Source: DASQUK01 sp963813485 (GTDB taxonomy: Bacteria > Actinomycetota > Acidimicrobiia > Acidimicrobiales > VFJN01). From it: DNA of 64,000 bases. The notes beneath the pieces are model-generated. The model searched no databases and was not told the origin of the DNA. It saw only the letters and a list, made by a program, of their open reading frames with translations. The DNA lies in assembly GCA_963813485.1 (NCBI GenBank), contig CAWEZE010000022.1:62001-126000 (forward strand), written 5' to 3'. This document shows, piece by piece, positions 29,407 through 38,280 of the stretch. The stretch's first letter is position 1. Each line of letters opens with the position of its first letter. A program made the position numbers and the translations under genes.

Positions 29407-30561
29407 TCACGCGAAGAGCGCCTCGACGAACTCGTCGGGATCGAACTCGACCAGGTCCCCCACGGCCTCACCCAGGCCCACGAGCTTGATCGGGATGCCG
29501 AGGCCGGTCTGGATGGCGAATGCGATGCCGCCCTTGGCCGAGCCGTCGAGCTTGGTGAGGACCACCCCGGTCACGTCCACCGCCTCGGTGAACTGCTCGG
29601 CCTGGGCCAAGCCGTTCTGGCCGGTGGTGGCATCGAGAACCAGAAGCACCTCTGTGACGTTCCCCGGATCGCGGTCGGCTACACGCCGCACCTTGCGCAG
29701 CTCGTCCATGAGGTTGGTCTTCGTGTGCAGTCGTCCAGCGGTGTCGGCCAGGACCAGGTCGTTGCCGCGGGCGGCGGCACGCTGGACGGCGTCGAAGACC
29801 ACCGCCGACGGATCGCCGCCCTCGTTACCCCGCACGAACTCGGATCCGGTGCGCTCGGCCCACAGGCCGAGCTGCTCGGCCGCTGCGGCGCGGAAGGTGT
29901 CGGCGGCCGCCATGATCACCGAGCGTCCCTCGTCGAGCTGCTGGCGGGCGATCTTGCCGATGGTGGTCGTCTTACCCACGCCGTTGACGCCGACGAACAA
30001 CCACACGTTGGGGCCACTGGGCTCGTACCGCAGTGACCGGTCGCCCTCGGTCAGGAGCGACTTGAGCTCGGACTTGAGCCGATCGAGGAGCACCTCGGGA
30101 TCGGTGATGCCCTCGGCCTTGGCCGTGGCCTGGAGGTCGTCCAGGACCCGCTGGGTGGCCGACACCCCGACGTCGGCGCGGATGAGCGCCTCCTCCAGCT
30201 CCTCCCAGGTTTCCGCGTCGACCTTCCGGGAGCGGATCGCGCCCAGGTAGCCACCGAGTGCGCCGCGAGCCTTCGCGAGGCGCTCACGGAAGCTGGGCCT
30301 CGGGGCGGGTGGGGCGGGCGCCTCCGGCTCCGGCGCCTCCACGATGGTGCCGCGGCTGGCCTCGTCGTGGACCCCGGCGAGCGCGTCCTCGACTTGGGCG
30401 ACCAGGTCCTCGTCCACGGGTTCGGGCGGGACGGTCGGCGATGGGCCGGGCGGGGCGGGAGGCTCGATGCCGACACCCCGGTCCCGCCGCCCGCGCGCCA
30501 CGAAGGCGATACCACCCAGGACCACGACGGCGACGACGACGATGATGATCCCGATCTGCAT
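29407..30561 (-). CDS. ftsY: SRP receptor FtsY
   Basis: Membrane-bound GTPase partner of Ffh. The 384 residues start with a membrane helix (MQIGIIIVVVAVVVLGGIAFVA), an acidic/Pro-rich A domain, then the NG domain with GVNGVGKTTTIGKIARQQ, ADTAGRLHTKTNLMDELRKV, TKLDGSAKGGIAFAI and GLGEAVGDLVEFDPDEFVEALF. Only about 30 bases separate its stop from the BON gene, with ffh beyond it, so the SRP protein and its receptor are close together. Confidence 0.97.
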   Translation of the reverse strand: MQIGIIIVVVAVVVLGGIAFVARGRRDRGVGIEPPAPPGPSPTVPPEPVDEDLVAQVEDALAGVHDEASRGTIVEAPEPEAPAPPAPRPSFRERLAKARGALGGYLGAIRSRKVDAETWEELEEALIRADVGVSATQRVLDDLQATAKAEGITDPEVLLDRLKSELKSLLTEGDRSLRYEPSGPNVWLFVGVNGVGKTTTIGKIARQQLDEGRSVIMAAADTFRAAAAEQLGLWAERTGSEFVRGNEGGDPSAVVFDAVQRAAARGNDLVLADTAGRLHTKTNLMDELRKVRRVADRDPGNVTEVLLVLDATTGQNGLAQAEQFTEAVDVTGVVLTKLDGSAKGGIAFAIQTGLGIPIKLVGLGEAVGDLVEFDPDEFVEALFA

Positions 30562-30708
30562 GGTGATGTCGGAGCCTACCGGTCGCCCCGACGACGCTCG
30601 AAGGGCCGTAGAGCACCAGCGCGGCTCTCACCAATAGGTGTCGGGTTGTCACGCGTTCACGATGTTGGACGTCCGAACACCTTCCGATACGGTCCCATGC
30701 GCTGGGGT

Positions 30709-30744
30709 CCGCGGGTGTCGAGTGTCCGCCCACTCCACCCGCGG
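30709..30744. repeat. Inverted repeat, copy 1 of a paired hairpin
   Basis: CCGCGGGT and ACCCGCGG form the outer arms and GAGTG/CACTC the inner arms. The left arm includes the word cgcgggtgtcgagtgtcc, which recurs exactly at 31086-31103 in a second hairpin. Confidence 0.7.
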
Positions 30745-30927
30745 CCCTGGCGCTCTCCGCGTTACGGGTCGAGCCCTGCGCGTCGACCCAGCCTGTAGGC
30801 AGCCAAGAAGAGAGAACGCTTGACGGGGGTCTCGGGGGGCAGGACGCGGGTACGCCCACAGGGCGGGCGAGGTACGCAGCGTGCTCAATTGGACCAGCGT
30901 CAGCAGGAGCCTTACTGTGTAAGGCAC

Positions 30928-30972
30928 GGGTCACGGGCGGCGCGGGAGGCGGAACCGAACCGCCCGCGACCC
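30928..30972. repeat. Inverted repeat, 13-base arms with one mismatch
   Basis: GGGTCaCGGGCGG (30928-30940) pairs with CCGCCCGcGACCC (30960-30972) around a 19-base loop. A smaller perfect hairpin, GCCTTAC-TGT-GTAAGGC, lies immediately upstream at 30909-30925. Confidence 0.65.
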
Positions 30973-31018
30973 ATCGAAGGGCGGAGCCGTCCGTCAGGCC
31001 ACAGCGAGCGTGCGCTTG

Positions 31019-31051
31019 CAGCCAACTGTCAGCCAACGGTCAGCTAACGCT
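31019..31051. repeat. Three 11-bp direct repeats, response-regulator-box-like
   Basis: cagccaactgt, cagccaacggt and cagctaacgct follow one another with an exact 11-base period, and a partial fourth begins cagca. Eleven-base spacing with a CTGTCA/CGGTCA/CGCTCA core resembles the operators of OmpR/PhoB-family regulators. No regulator gene lies nearby. Confidence 0.5.
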
Positions 31052-31080
31052 CAGCACCCGCCCTTACCTTGTGAGGGCAA

Positions 31081-31125
31081 TGGGTCGCGGGTGTCGAGTG
31101 TCCCGCCGCACTCCGCTCGCGGCCC
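31081..31125. repeat. Inverted repeat, copy 2 of a paired hairpin
   Basis: TGGG-t-CGCG...GAGTG pairs with CACTC...CGCG-g-CCCA, an imperfect long hairpin. Its left arm contains the same 18-base word as the hairpin at 30709-30744, 376 bases away. Confidence 0.65.
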
Positions 31126-31175
31126 ATCGTTCGCATCCACCGAGGGCGTGACGCTGCCTGAGAGAATCCGCGGCC

Positions 31176-31379
31176 GTGTGGACCGCCGTTGGCTGGGTCG
31201 GCCTCTTCTTCGAGCTCGCTGGCATCGGTATCGCCCTGTGGGGCCTCGATCAGTTGAGCGACGAGCTGTTCCCTGCCAAGCCACTCCCCGTCTCGGGTTG
31301 TGGGTTAACCCCTTGCCCTGGCCGTAGGTGCCCCAGGGCCACCGTCAGCGGCTGGCTAGGGGTCCCGCCAGCCAATTGA
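31176..31379 (+). CDS. Possible small membrane protein, 67 residues
   Basis: From GTG 31176 the frame reads WTAVGWVGLFFELAGIGIALWGL, a plausible transmembrane helix, then DQLSDELFPAKPLPV and a Cys/Pro-rich end. The first 40 codons show strong GC at third positions; the last 25 look less coding. No Shine-Dalgarno is seen. It converges with smc, whose stop lies 27 bases away. Function unknown, and it may be a remnant. Confidence 0.35.
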   Translation: MWTAVGWVGLFFELAGIGIALWGLDQLSDELFPAKPLPVSGCGLTPCPGRRCPRATVSGWLGVPPAN

Positions 31380-31405
31380 CAACAGAAGCGCTCTAAGTGT
31401 CCGCA

Positions 31406-34400
31406 CTAGGCCCGCTGGGCCACTCGTTCAGACACGACCTTCGACGAGCCGCCAGCCTGCATCGTGATGCCGTAGAGGCAGTCGGCCGCCTCCATCGTGC
31501 GCTTCTGGTGGCTGACGATGATGAGCTGCGCCTCCTGACGGAACTCGGCGATGAGGTCGAGGAAGCGGTGCAGGTTCACGTCGTCCAGGGCCGCCTCGAC
31601 CTCGTCCATCACGTAGAAGGGCGACGGCCGGCTGCGGAACACGGCGAACAGGTAGGCAAGCGCCGTCAACGAACGCTCGCCGCCCGACAACAGCGACAGC
31701 TTCTTGACGTTCTTGCCCGACGGTTTGGCCTCGACCTCGATCCCCGCGCCGAGTAGGTCGTCGGGGTTGGTGAGGCGCAGTCGCCCCTGGCCGCCCGGGA
31801 ACAGCGTGGCAAAGAGCTGCTCGAAGTTCTCGCTGACGTCGGCGAAGGCGGCGGCGAACACCCGCACGATCTCCTCATCGATGGCGCGGATCACCTTGTT
31901 GAGCTCGCGGCGGCTCGCCTTGACGTCGTCGAGCTGCTCGGACAGGAAGGTGTGGCGCTCGGACAGGGCCTCGAATTCCCCCAGGGCCAGCGGGTTGATC
32001 GGGCCCATCACGCGCAGTTCCCGCTCGAGGTCGCGGACACGCGCCGCGGGGGTGACGCCGTCCGGCAGCTCCGGCGCCTCGGCCCGAACCGCGGTGTCGG
32101 GCTCGACGTCGAGCTGCGTGCGGCAAAGCTCGATCGCCTGCTCGAGCCGGAGGCGGACCTCCGCCTCGTCGATCTCGGCCCGCTGCGCGCGCTCCCGCAG
32201 CTCCGCGAGCGTGCGCTCCTTGGTCGCGCGCTCCCGGCGCAGGCCATCGAGCTCGGCCGTCAGCGCCCGCTGGGCGTCGGTCTCACGTCGCCGCCGCTCG
32301 TGCACCGCGGCCAACCGTTCGTCGACCAGCGCGAGCCGGTCGCCGACGAACGCCGCCAGCCGCTCGAGCGCCAGCTCGGCAGCGTCGAGCTCGCTCCGAC
32401 GGGTCTCGGCCTCCCGCCGTGCCTCCACGGAGCCGGCCAGCCGCTCCTCCACCTCGCCGAGCCGGCGCCGCAGGAAATCCCGCCGGTCGGCCAGCGCGGT
32501 CCGACGCTTGTCGAGATCGGTCCGCATAGCCGCCACCCCGGTCGCCCGCTCGTCGAGCAGGCGACGGGCCACGGCCATGGCTTGGGCCTGCTCGCGCCGT
32601 GCCTGCCTCTTCCGCCTCGAGCTCGGGCAGCAACGCCTCGAGCTCGTCGGCGCGGGCGCGATCACGCGCCAGCTGCCCGGAAGCCTCGAGCTGCTGCTCG
32701 TGCAGGGTCGTCAGTTCGGCGGCGATGTCCTGGCGCTCGGCCGCGCATCGGTCTCGCGCGGCGGTGGCCGCCGCCACGGAGGCTCGGCACTCGTCGAGCC
32801 GGCCAACGGCGGCCTCCTCGGCGCGCCGGGCCTCGTCGAGCGCGGCCCGGGCGGTGTGATGGCCGGCGATCGCCCGCTCGGCGGCGGAGATTGCGGCGGC
32901 CCCCCGCTCACGCGCCTCGTCGAGCGCGTGGCCCGTGGCCCCGGTAGCGGCGGCGCCGATCCGCCAGCCCGTGGCTCCGAAGCGGTCGCCCTCGCGGGTG
33001 ACGACGACCGCCCCGGGGTGAGCGAGCGACGCATCGAGCGCCACCTCCCAGCCCCCGTCGACCACAACCGCTGCGCCCAGAAGCCCCGCTAGGAGCGGCC
33101 CCACCTCGGCCCGGCGGGCCCGCACGTGGGCGAGCACCGGCTCACCCGTCGGCGGCGTTGCGCGGGTCGCCGCCGGCACGGGGCCCAGGGCCAGGACTGC
33201 GCCGGACACGTCCCCGTCGGCCAGGACGCTGAGCGCCCGCCGACCCGAATCCACGGAGTCGAGCACGACCGCGGCCAGCGCCTCGCCGCACGCGGCCTCG
33301 ACGGCGGCCTCCCAGCCGGCGTCGATCTCGACCAGGTCCAGCAGGGTGCCCATCGCGCCCTCGACCGCGGCCAGCCGCTCGACGCCGGCGCGGGCACGGG
33401 CTTCGTCCAGCGCCAGCTCCAGGGCCTCCCGCCGCGCCGTCCAGGCATGGCGGTCCGCTTGTGCAGCTTCCCGGCGCTCCTCGGCCGCCTGAACCGCCGC
33501 CTCTGCCGTGTGGCTGAGCCGAGCGGCGGCCTCCACCGCCGCGACGAGATCCGGCTCGGCAGCCTCGGCCGCGGCGATCTCGGTGGCGGCCTCCGCAGCC
33601 TCGCGATCCAGCCGGTCGAGCCTGGAACACACCTGGGCGGTCCTCGCCCCCACCCGACGCTGGTCACCGTCGGACCGGCCGAGGGCGCTCCGCAGCGCTC
33701 CCAACTCACCCCGCGCCTCGGCCGCGCGACCCGAGGCTTCCGGCACCCCCCCGGCCCACTCCCGATCGAACCCGGCGCTGGCGCCGGCCAACCCGGCCTC
33801 CGCCTCCGCTAGCGCCTCGATGTCGGGTGCCAGTCCCTCGGTCTCGCCTTCGAGTGCGTCGAGCTCGGCGCGAAGCCGGGCGGAGTCGGCCTCGAGGCTG
33901 GCAATCACGGCCCGGTCCACGAAGGCGGCCCGCTCCCGGTCGACGCCACGGCGGCGTTCGGCGAGCAGTGCCAGCTGGCCGCGGGCCTTCTCCCGCAGCG
34001 CCTCCAGCCCCGCCAGGACGTCGCCCACCGCGCTGCCACCCAGCGCGCCGAGCCGGGCCTCGGCGGCCACCACCGCGGTGTCGAGCTCGGTGAGACGCCG
34101 CTTGAGCAGCGCCTCCTCGTTGCGCAGCTCCGCCCGGGCGGCCGTCTGGTCGCCAAGCCGTCGCTTGAGGGTGGTGAGCTCCCGGCCAGCGACATACACG
34201 TGCAGTGCCTGAAGCTCGGTGACCAGGTCGCCGTGCCGGCGTGCGGCCTCGGCCTGGCGCTCGAGCGGGCGGAGCTGGCGGCGCACCTCGCGGAGGAGGT
34301 CGCCGAGCCGCACCAGGTTGCCCTCGGTGGCAGCCAGGCGGCGCTCCGAGCGCTCCTTGCGCTTGCGATGCTTGAGGATCCCGGCGGCCTCCTCGACGAT

Positions 34401-34877
34401 GAGCCTCCGCTCCTCGGGCTTGGCGTTGAGCACGGCGTCGATCTGCCCCTGCCCGACGATCACGTGCTGCTGACGGCCGACCCCGGTGTCGCTGAAGAGC
34501 TCCTGCACGTCGAGCAGGCGGCAGGGCACCCCGTTGAGGGCGTACTCGCTCTCGCCCGAGCGCCACAGGGTGCGGGTGACGGTCACCTCCGTGAAGTCGA
34601 TCGGCAGGAGCCCGGCGCCGTTGTCGATGGTGAGGCTCACCTCGGCGCGCCCGAGGGCCGGCCGGCGAGCGGTGCCGGCAAAGATCACGTCCTCCATCTT
34701 CTGGCTGCGCACTGCCGAGGGCGCCTGGGCCCCGAGCACCCAGCCGACGGCGTCCACCACGTTGGACTTCCCCGAGCCGTTGGGCCCGACGACGACGGTC
34801 ACCCCCGGCTGCATCTCGAGGGTGGTGGACTCCGCGAAGGACTTGAAACCCTTGAGGGTCAGCGCCTTGAGGAACAT
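31406..34877 (-). CDS. smc: Chromosome partition protein SMC (frameshifted)
   Basis: ATPase that condenses and segregates the chromosome with ScpA/ScpB. ATG 34877 starts MFLKALTLKGFKSFAESTTL with Walker A GPNGSGKSNVVDAVGWVLG. Coiled coil and hinge (about 33400-32900, AVEGAMGTLLDLVEIDAGWEAAVEA) follow. The C-terminal head has LSLLSGGERSLTALAYLFA and FYVMDEVEAALDDVN. The N-terminal part is open to 32283 but loses sense after ELEALLPELEAEE. The C-terminal part continues in another frame from QARREQAQAMAVARRLL. The switch lies at 32603-32612. Corrected length is about 1,156 residues, normal for SMC. Confidence 0.95.
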
Positions 34878-34929
34878 CGACGCGCCAGGCTAGGTGGCGG
34901 CCCGGACGGGTCCGGGGATCCCGGCTGGC

Positions 34930-35769
34930 TCACACCTGGCAGCTCGGGCACCAGTACGTGACCTTGCCACCGCTACGGATCTTGGTGACGGTGCTCCGGC
35001 ACCGCCGGCAGGGCTCGCCGTCGCGGCCCCACACCTGGAGCTCGTCCTGGAAGCTGCCCGCCTTGCCGTGGAGGTCGGTGAACGGATGCTCGTCGGTGGA
35101 GGTGCCGTGGTGCTTGGTCGCCTCGTGCAGGATCTCGACCAGCGACCGGTAGAGCCGGCGGATCTCCATCGTCGACACCGTGGACACCTCGCGGTCGGGA
35201 CGCAGGCCGGCGTCGTAGAGGATCTCGTCGGCGTACAGCCCGCCGAGCCCGACCACGAACGTGGGGTCGAGCAGCACGGCCTTCAGCCTCTCGTTCCGGC
35301 GGTTCACGAGCGACTGCGCGAACGAGGTCCACGACACGGGGGCGGCCACCGGATCGAGCCCCAGTTCGGCGAGCGCCGGCGCCTCCTCGAGCAGGAGGTC
35401 GGGCGTGACCACGAACGCCTCGGCCCTGGCCTCCGTGTCCGCCAGCCGCAGCTGGCCGCCCTGGGTGAACGTGATCGACAGCAGGAGGTCCTTGGGCGTC
35501 TCGTCCTTGGGGGCGGCGCGCAGGAGCCTGCCGGTCTCGCCGACGTCGAACACCAGCAGCTCCCCGGTGTCGAGCGCTTGCACGAGCAGGGACCCGCGGC
35601 GATCGACGTTGCGGATCTTGGCGCCCTCGAGCCGCGCCTGGAACGCCTTGCGCGAGCCGTTGCGGTTGGTCGCCTTGGCCGACAGCACGTCGACCGACTT
35701 GACCCTGCGCCCGACGGTCTCGCGCTCGAGACCCCGCCGCAGCGTCTCGATCTCGGGAAGCTCAGGCAA
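34930..35769 (-). CDS. mutM: Fpg/Nei (MutM) family DNA glycosylase-like protein with altered key residues
   Basis: Base-excision repair family that removes oxidised purines. TTG 35769 yields the mature N-terminus PELPEIETLRRGLE, whose Pro is the Schiff-base nucleophile; GAG supplies the catalytic Glu. The C-terminus is a CxxC...CxxC zinc finger (CRRC...WCPSCQ). Several expected residues differ: RRGKYL reads RRGSLL, the H2TH GxGNxYADE reads GLGGLYADE, and the zinc-finger Arg reads Lys. HLGMSG reads DVGETG. Catalytic competence is therefore uncertain. The start overlaps the rnc end by 8 bases. Confidence 0.85.
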   Translation of the reverse strand: MPELPEIETLRRGLERETVGRRVKSVDVLSAKATNRNGSRKAFQARLEGAKIRNVDRRGSLLVQALDTGELLVFDVGETGRLLRAAPKDETPKDLLLSITFTQGGQLRLADTEARAEAFVVTPDLLLEEAPALAELGLDPVAAPVSWTSFAQSLVNRRNERLKAVLLDPTFVVGLGGLYADEILYDAGLRPDREVSTVSTMEIRRLYRSLVEILHEATKHHGTSTDEHPFTDLHGKAGSFQDELQVWGRDGEPCRRCRSTVTKIRSGGKVTYWCPSCQV

Positions 35770-36409
35770 TGTCGGTCTCCAGCTCGGCCAGGAGGGTCGC
35801 GTAGGCGTCGCGCGCCGCGACCTGCTCGGCTTGCTTCTTCGACCGCCCGTCACCGATGCCCCTGGCGATGCCGCCGACGGCGACGGTCACGTGGAAGCGC
35901 CTGGCGTGATCCGGCCCCTCGGCCAGGGTCTCGTAGCGCGGCGCCTCGTCGAAGTGCCGCGCCGCCAGCTCCTGGAGCCGGCTCTTGTAGTCCTGCCCGC
36001 CCGGTCCCCCAGCGTGCGCCTCGGCGACCCGTTCGCCCAGCAGGCGCAACACGAGGTCGTGGGCCTCGCCCATGCCGGCGGCCACGTAGACGGCGCCGAG
36101 CACGGCCTCGAGGGCGTCGGCGAGGATCGACGGCTTCTCCCGCCCGCCCGATTGCTCCTCGCCCTTGCCCAGCAACAGGTAGTCGCCCAGGCCGAGCTCG
36201 TCGGCCACCTCGGCCAGGGTGACGGCGTTCACGACCGCCTTGCGGACATCGGTCAGCTCACCCTCGCTGAGCGACGTGTACGCGTGGAAGGCGTGGTCGG
36301 TGACGATCAGCCCCAGGACGGCGTCGCCCAGGAACTCCAGCCGCTCGTTGGACTCGTACCCGGGGTTCTCGGCGCACCACGAGCGGTGGACGAGGGCAGG
36401 CGCCAACAC
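35762..36409 (-). CDS. rnc: Ribonuclease III (N-terminus uncertain)
   Basis: Cleaves double-stranded RNA in rRNA and mRNA processing. The 215 residues from GTG 36409 hold the signature NERLEFLGDAVLGL, the second acidic cluster ILADALEAVLGAVYV, and a C-terminal dsRBD (DYKSRLQELAARHF, GRSKKQAEQVAARDAYATLL). Coding clearly extends upstream of the GTG: RLDELARSLGVSLKDAD matches the usual first helix, but no ATG, GTG or TTG lies in frame between it and the acpP stop. The true start may use a rare codon or be hidden by an indel. It follows acpP and precedes mutM. Confidence 0.93.
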   Translation of the reverse strand: MLAPALVHRSWCAENPGYESNERLEFLGDAVLGLIVTDHAFHAYTSLSEGELTDVRKAVVNAVTLAEVADELGLGDYLLLGKGEEQSGGREKPSILADALEAVLGAVYVAAGMGEAHDLVLRLLGERVAEAHAGGPGGQDYKSRLQELAARHFDEAPRYETLAEGPDHARRFHVTVAVGGIARGIGDGRSKKQAEQVAARDAYATLLAELETDIA

Positions 36410-36488
36410 GTCGGCGTCCTTGAGGCTGACGCCGAGGCTCCGGGCCAGCTCGTCGAGTCGTGAAACAGGAAGCGAGATCGGGGTGCCC

Positions 36489-36776
36489 CTACAACCGGGC
36501 GAGGACGTAGTCGACGGCGTCTCGCACCGTCTTGATGTCCTCGAGGTCTTCGTCCTCGATGCGGAAGCCGACGCTGCGCTCCCCCAGCTCCTCCTCGAGC
36601 GCCTCGGCCAACTCGATCAGGGCCAGCGAATCGGCGTCGAGGTCGTCGGTGAACGAGTCGCCCTCGTGGATGGTCGACGGCTCGACCTCGAGGATGTCGG
36701 CCAAACGGTCGCGGATCAGGTCGAACACCTGCTCGCGATCGAGGGGACTGCGCTCGACGTGGGTCTCGGCGGGCAC
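36489..36776 (-). CDS. acpP: Acyl carrier protein
   Basis: Carries growing acyl chains on phosphopantetheine. GTG 36776 (MPAETHVERSPLDREQVFDLIRDRL) with GGAG about 9 bases upstream gives 95 residues. The attachment site is in DDLDADSLALIELAEALEEEL (Ser of DSL). The protein is slightly longer than usual because of about 15 extra N-terminal residues. Lies between plsX and rnc. Confidence 0.93.
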   Translation of the reverse strand: MPAETHVERSPLDREQVFDLIRDRLADILEVEPSTIHEGDSFTDDLDADSLALIELAEALEEELGERSVGFRIEDEDLEDIKTVRDAVDYVLARL

Positions 36777-36868
36777 GACGGATAACTCCTGGTCTCGGGC
36801 AGAACGCGGCGCAGTGTACCGGGACCGATGTTTGTGCGCTTGTGAACGCAGTCGGGCTGCCCGGTTCC

Positions 36869-37846
36869 TCAAGCAGAGGCCACCGCGGACCGCAGGTGCT
36901 CGACGACGCCGGCCTCCACCATCTCGCTGGCCACCCGCGTGGCGTTGACGACCGCCGTGGCGGACGACGATCCGTGGCTGATGACGCACACACCGTCCAC
37001 GCCGAGCAGCATGGCGCCGCCGGTCTGGTCGGGGTCGAGCGTGGCGTACAGCGGCACCAGGGCGCCGAGGGCGGCGTCGGCGACATCGGTGGTGCTCAAT
37101 CCCTCGATCACCGCCGTGACCAGGGACCGCAACCCGCCCTCGAGGGTCTTGAGGGCGACGTTGCCGGTGAACCCGTCGGTGACGACCACGTCGACCTCGG
37201 GGGTCATGATGTCCCGGCCCTCGACGTTGCCGACGAAGCGCGCCCCGGCGCGGTCGAGGGCTCCCCCCGCCAGCAGCCCATGCGCCTCCTTGACCAGCGG
37301 GTTGCCCTTGGTGGGCTCCTCGCCGATCGAGAGCAGCCCCACCCGGGGCTCGGCGATGCCATAGCGCTCACGGGAGAAGACCGCACCCATCTGGGCGAAC
37401 TGCACCAGCCACTGGGGCTGGCACTCGGCGTTGGCGCCCGCGTCGAGCAGCACGGTGGGTGAGGAGCCCGGGACCGGGATCGGCGTGGCGATGGCTGGGC
37501 GCGCCACGCCCTTGATCCGGCCCAGGCGCAGCAGCGCCGACGCCATGGTGGCGCCGGTGTTTCCGGCCGACACCATGGCCGACGCCCGTCCGTCGCGCAC
37601 CGCTTCGGCGGCGCGTACCAACGACGAGTCCTTCATCGTGCGGACGCTGGTGCCGGGGTCGGCGTCCATGCCGATGACCTGCGAGGCGGCCACCACCTCG
37701 AGGTCACCCCGGAGCGGCTCGAGGTCCTCTGGTCGGCCCACGAGCACGACCGGCACCCCCAACTCGGCCGCCGCGCGCCGAGCGCCCTCGACGATCGCGC
37801 CCGGGGCGTGGTCGCCACCCATGGCGTCGATGGCTACCGGCAGCAT
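36869..37846 (-). CDS. plsX: Phosphate acyltransferase PlsX
   Basis: Converts acyl-ACP to acyl-phosphate for phospholipid synthesis. The 325 residues start LPVAIDAMGGDHAPGAIVEGA and include SAGNTGATMASAL, ARPAIATPIP, LLDAGANAEC, LLSIGEEPTKGN and VVTDGFTGNVALKT, in family order. Grouped with rpmF, acpP and rnc as in many bacteria. Confidence 0.96.
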   Translation of the reverse strand: MLPVAIDAMGGDHAPGAIVEGARRAAAELGVPVVLVGRPEDLEPLRGDLEVVAASQVIGMDADPGTSVRTMKDSSLVRAAEAVRDGRASAMVSAGNTGATMASALLRLGRIKGVARPAIATPIPVPGSSPTVLLDAGANAECQPQWLVQFAQMGAVFSRERYGIAEPRVGLLSIGEEPTKGNPLVKEAHGLLAGGALDRAGARFVGNVEGRDIMTPEVDVVVTDGFTGNVALKTLEGGLRSLVTAVIEGLSTTDVADAALGALVPLYATLDPDQTGGAMLLGVDGVCVISHGSSSATAVVNATRVASEMVEAGVVEHLRSAVASA

Positions 37847-37901
37847 CCTGGTGCCCGAGGCGGGCGCCCTCTCCGAAGGACGGACCTGGTCAGGAAACCC
37901 T

Positions 37902-37966
37902 GATTCCGCGGGCTGCGAACCACGACAACGTCAACGTCAGCGGTGCCGTGAGCGATCCGCGGAATC
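37902..37966 (-). repeat. 10-bp perfect inverted repeat between rpmF and plsX
   Basis: GATTCCGCGG (37902-37911) and CCGCGGAATC (37957-37966) are exact reverse complements separated by 45 bases. One mismatch further out, the pairing continues as CC/GG. It lies in the short rpmF-plsX spacer and could form an mRNA stem or a protein-binding pair. Confidence 0.5.
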
Positions 37967-37970
37967 GGGA

Positions 37971-38150
37971 TCAGTCGACCTCGACGGCCACCCGGCCGCC
38001 GTACCAGCCGCAATTGCCGCAGACCACGTGCGGCAGCTTCACGGCGCGGCAGCGGGGACAGACGCTGCGGGCGGGTGGCTCGAGGCGCCAGGCGGCGGCG
38101 CGACGGCTACGGCTCTTGGCCTTGGAGGTCTTCTTCTTGGGGACGGCCAT
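37971..38150 (-). CDS. rpmF: Large ribosomal subunit protein bL32
   Basis: Small zinc-type 50S protein. ATG 38150 gives 59 residues starting AVPKKKTSKAKSRSRRA; the C-terminal part has a CPRC...CGNCGWY zinc ribbon. Too short to be caught by length filters. It lies between the DUF177 gene and plsX, the classic DUF177-rpmF-plsX arrangement. Confidence 0.95.
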   Translation of the reverse strand: MAVPKKKTSKAKSRSRRAAAWRLEPPARSVCPRCRAVKLPHVVCGNCGWYGGRVAVEVD

Positions 38151-38280
38151 CGGTCTTCCTGGAGCGTCTCGAGGGTTCGCGCCGCGTTGGGTGCGAGGGG
38201 CAACGATACGCCCGGCGGGCGCAAACGGGTAAGGCTAGCGGGCCGGGCGCCGATGGGCGCAACCGTGTCCCGAGCTGCGC

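Larger units (their letters stand above)
30562..31405. other. Long structured intergenic region between ftsY and smc
   Basis: About 840 bases with one weak plus-strand ORF (31176-31379). It contains at least five inverted repeats: 30709-30744, 30766-30789, 30909-30925, 30928-30972 and 31081-31125. Two of these share an exact 18-base word (30710-30727 and 31086-31103). It also holds three 11-bp direct repeats (31019-31051). I looked for tRNA, tmRNA, RNase P and SRP RNA signatures and found none. It may carry promoters of ftsY, a non-coding RNA, or a decayed insertion. Confidence 0.5.

Noticed and set aside
30562..31405. SRP RNA, RNase P RNA, tmRNA or tRNA genes
   Set aside because: Hairpins are present, but I found none of the conserved core sequences or end structures of these RNAs.
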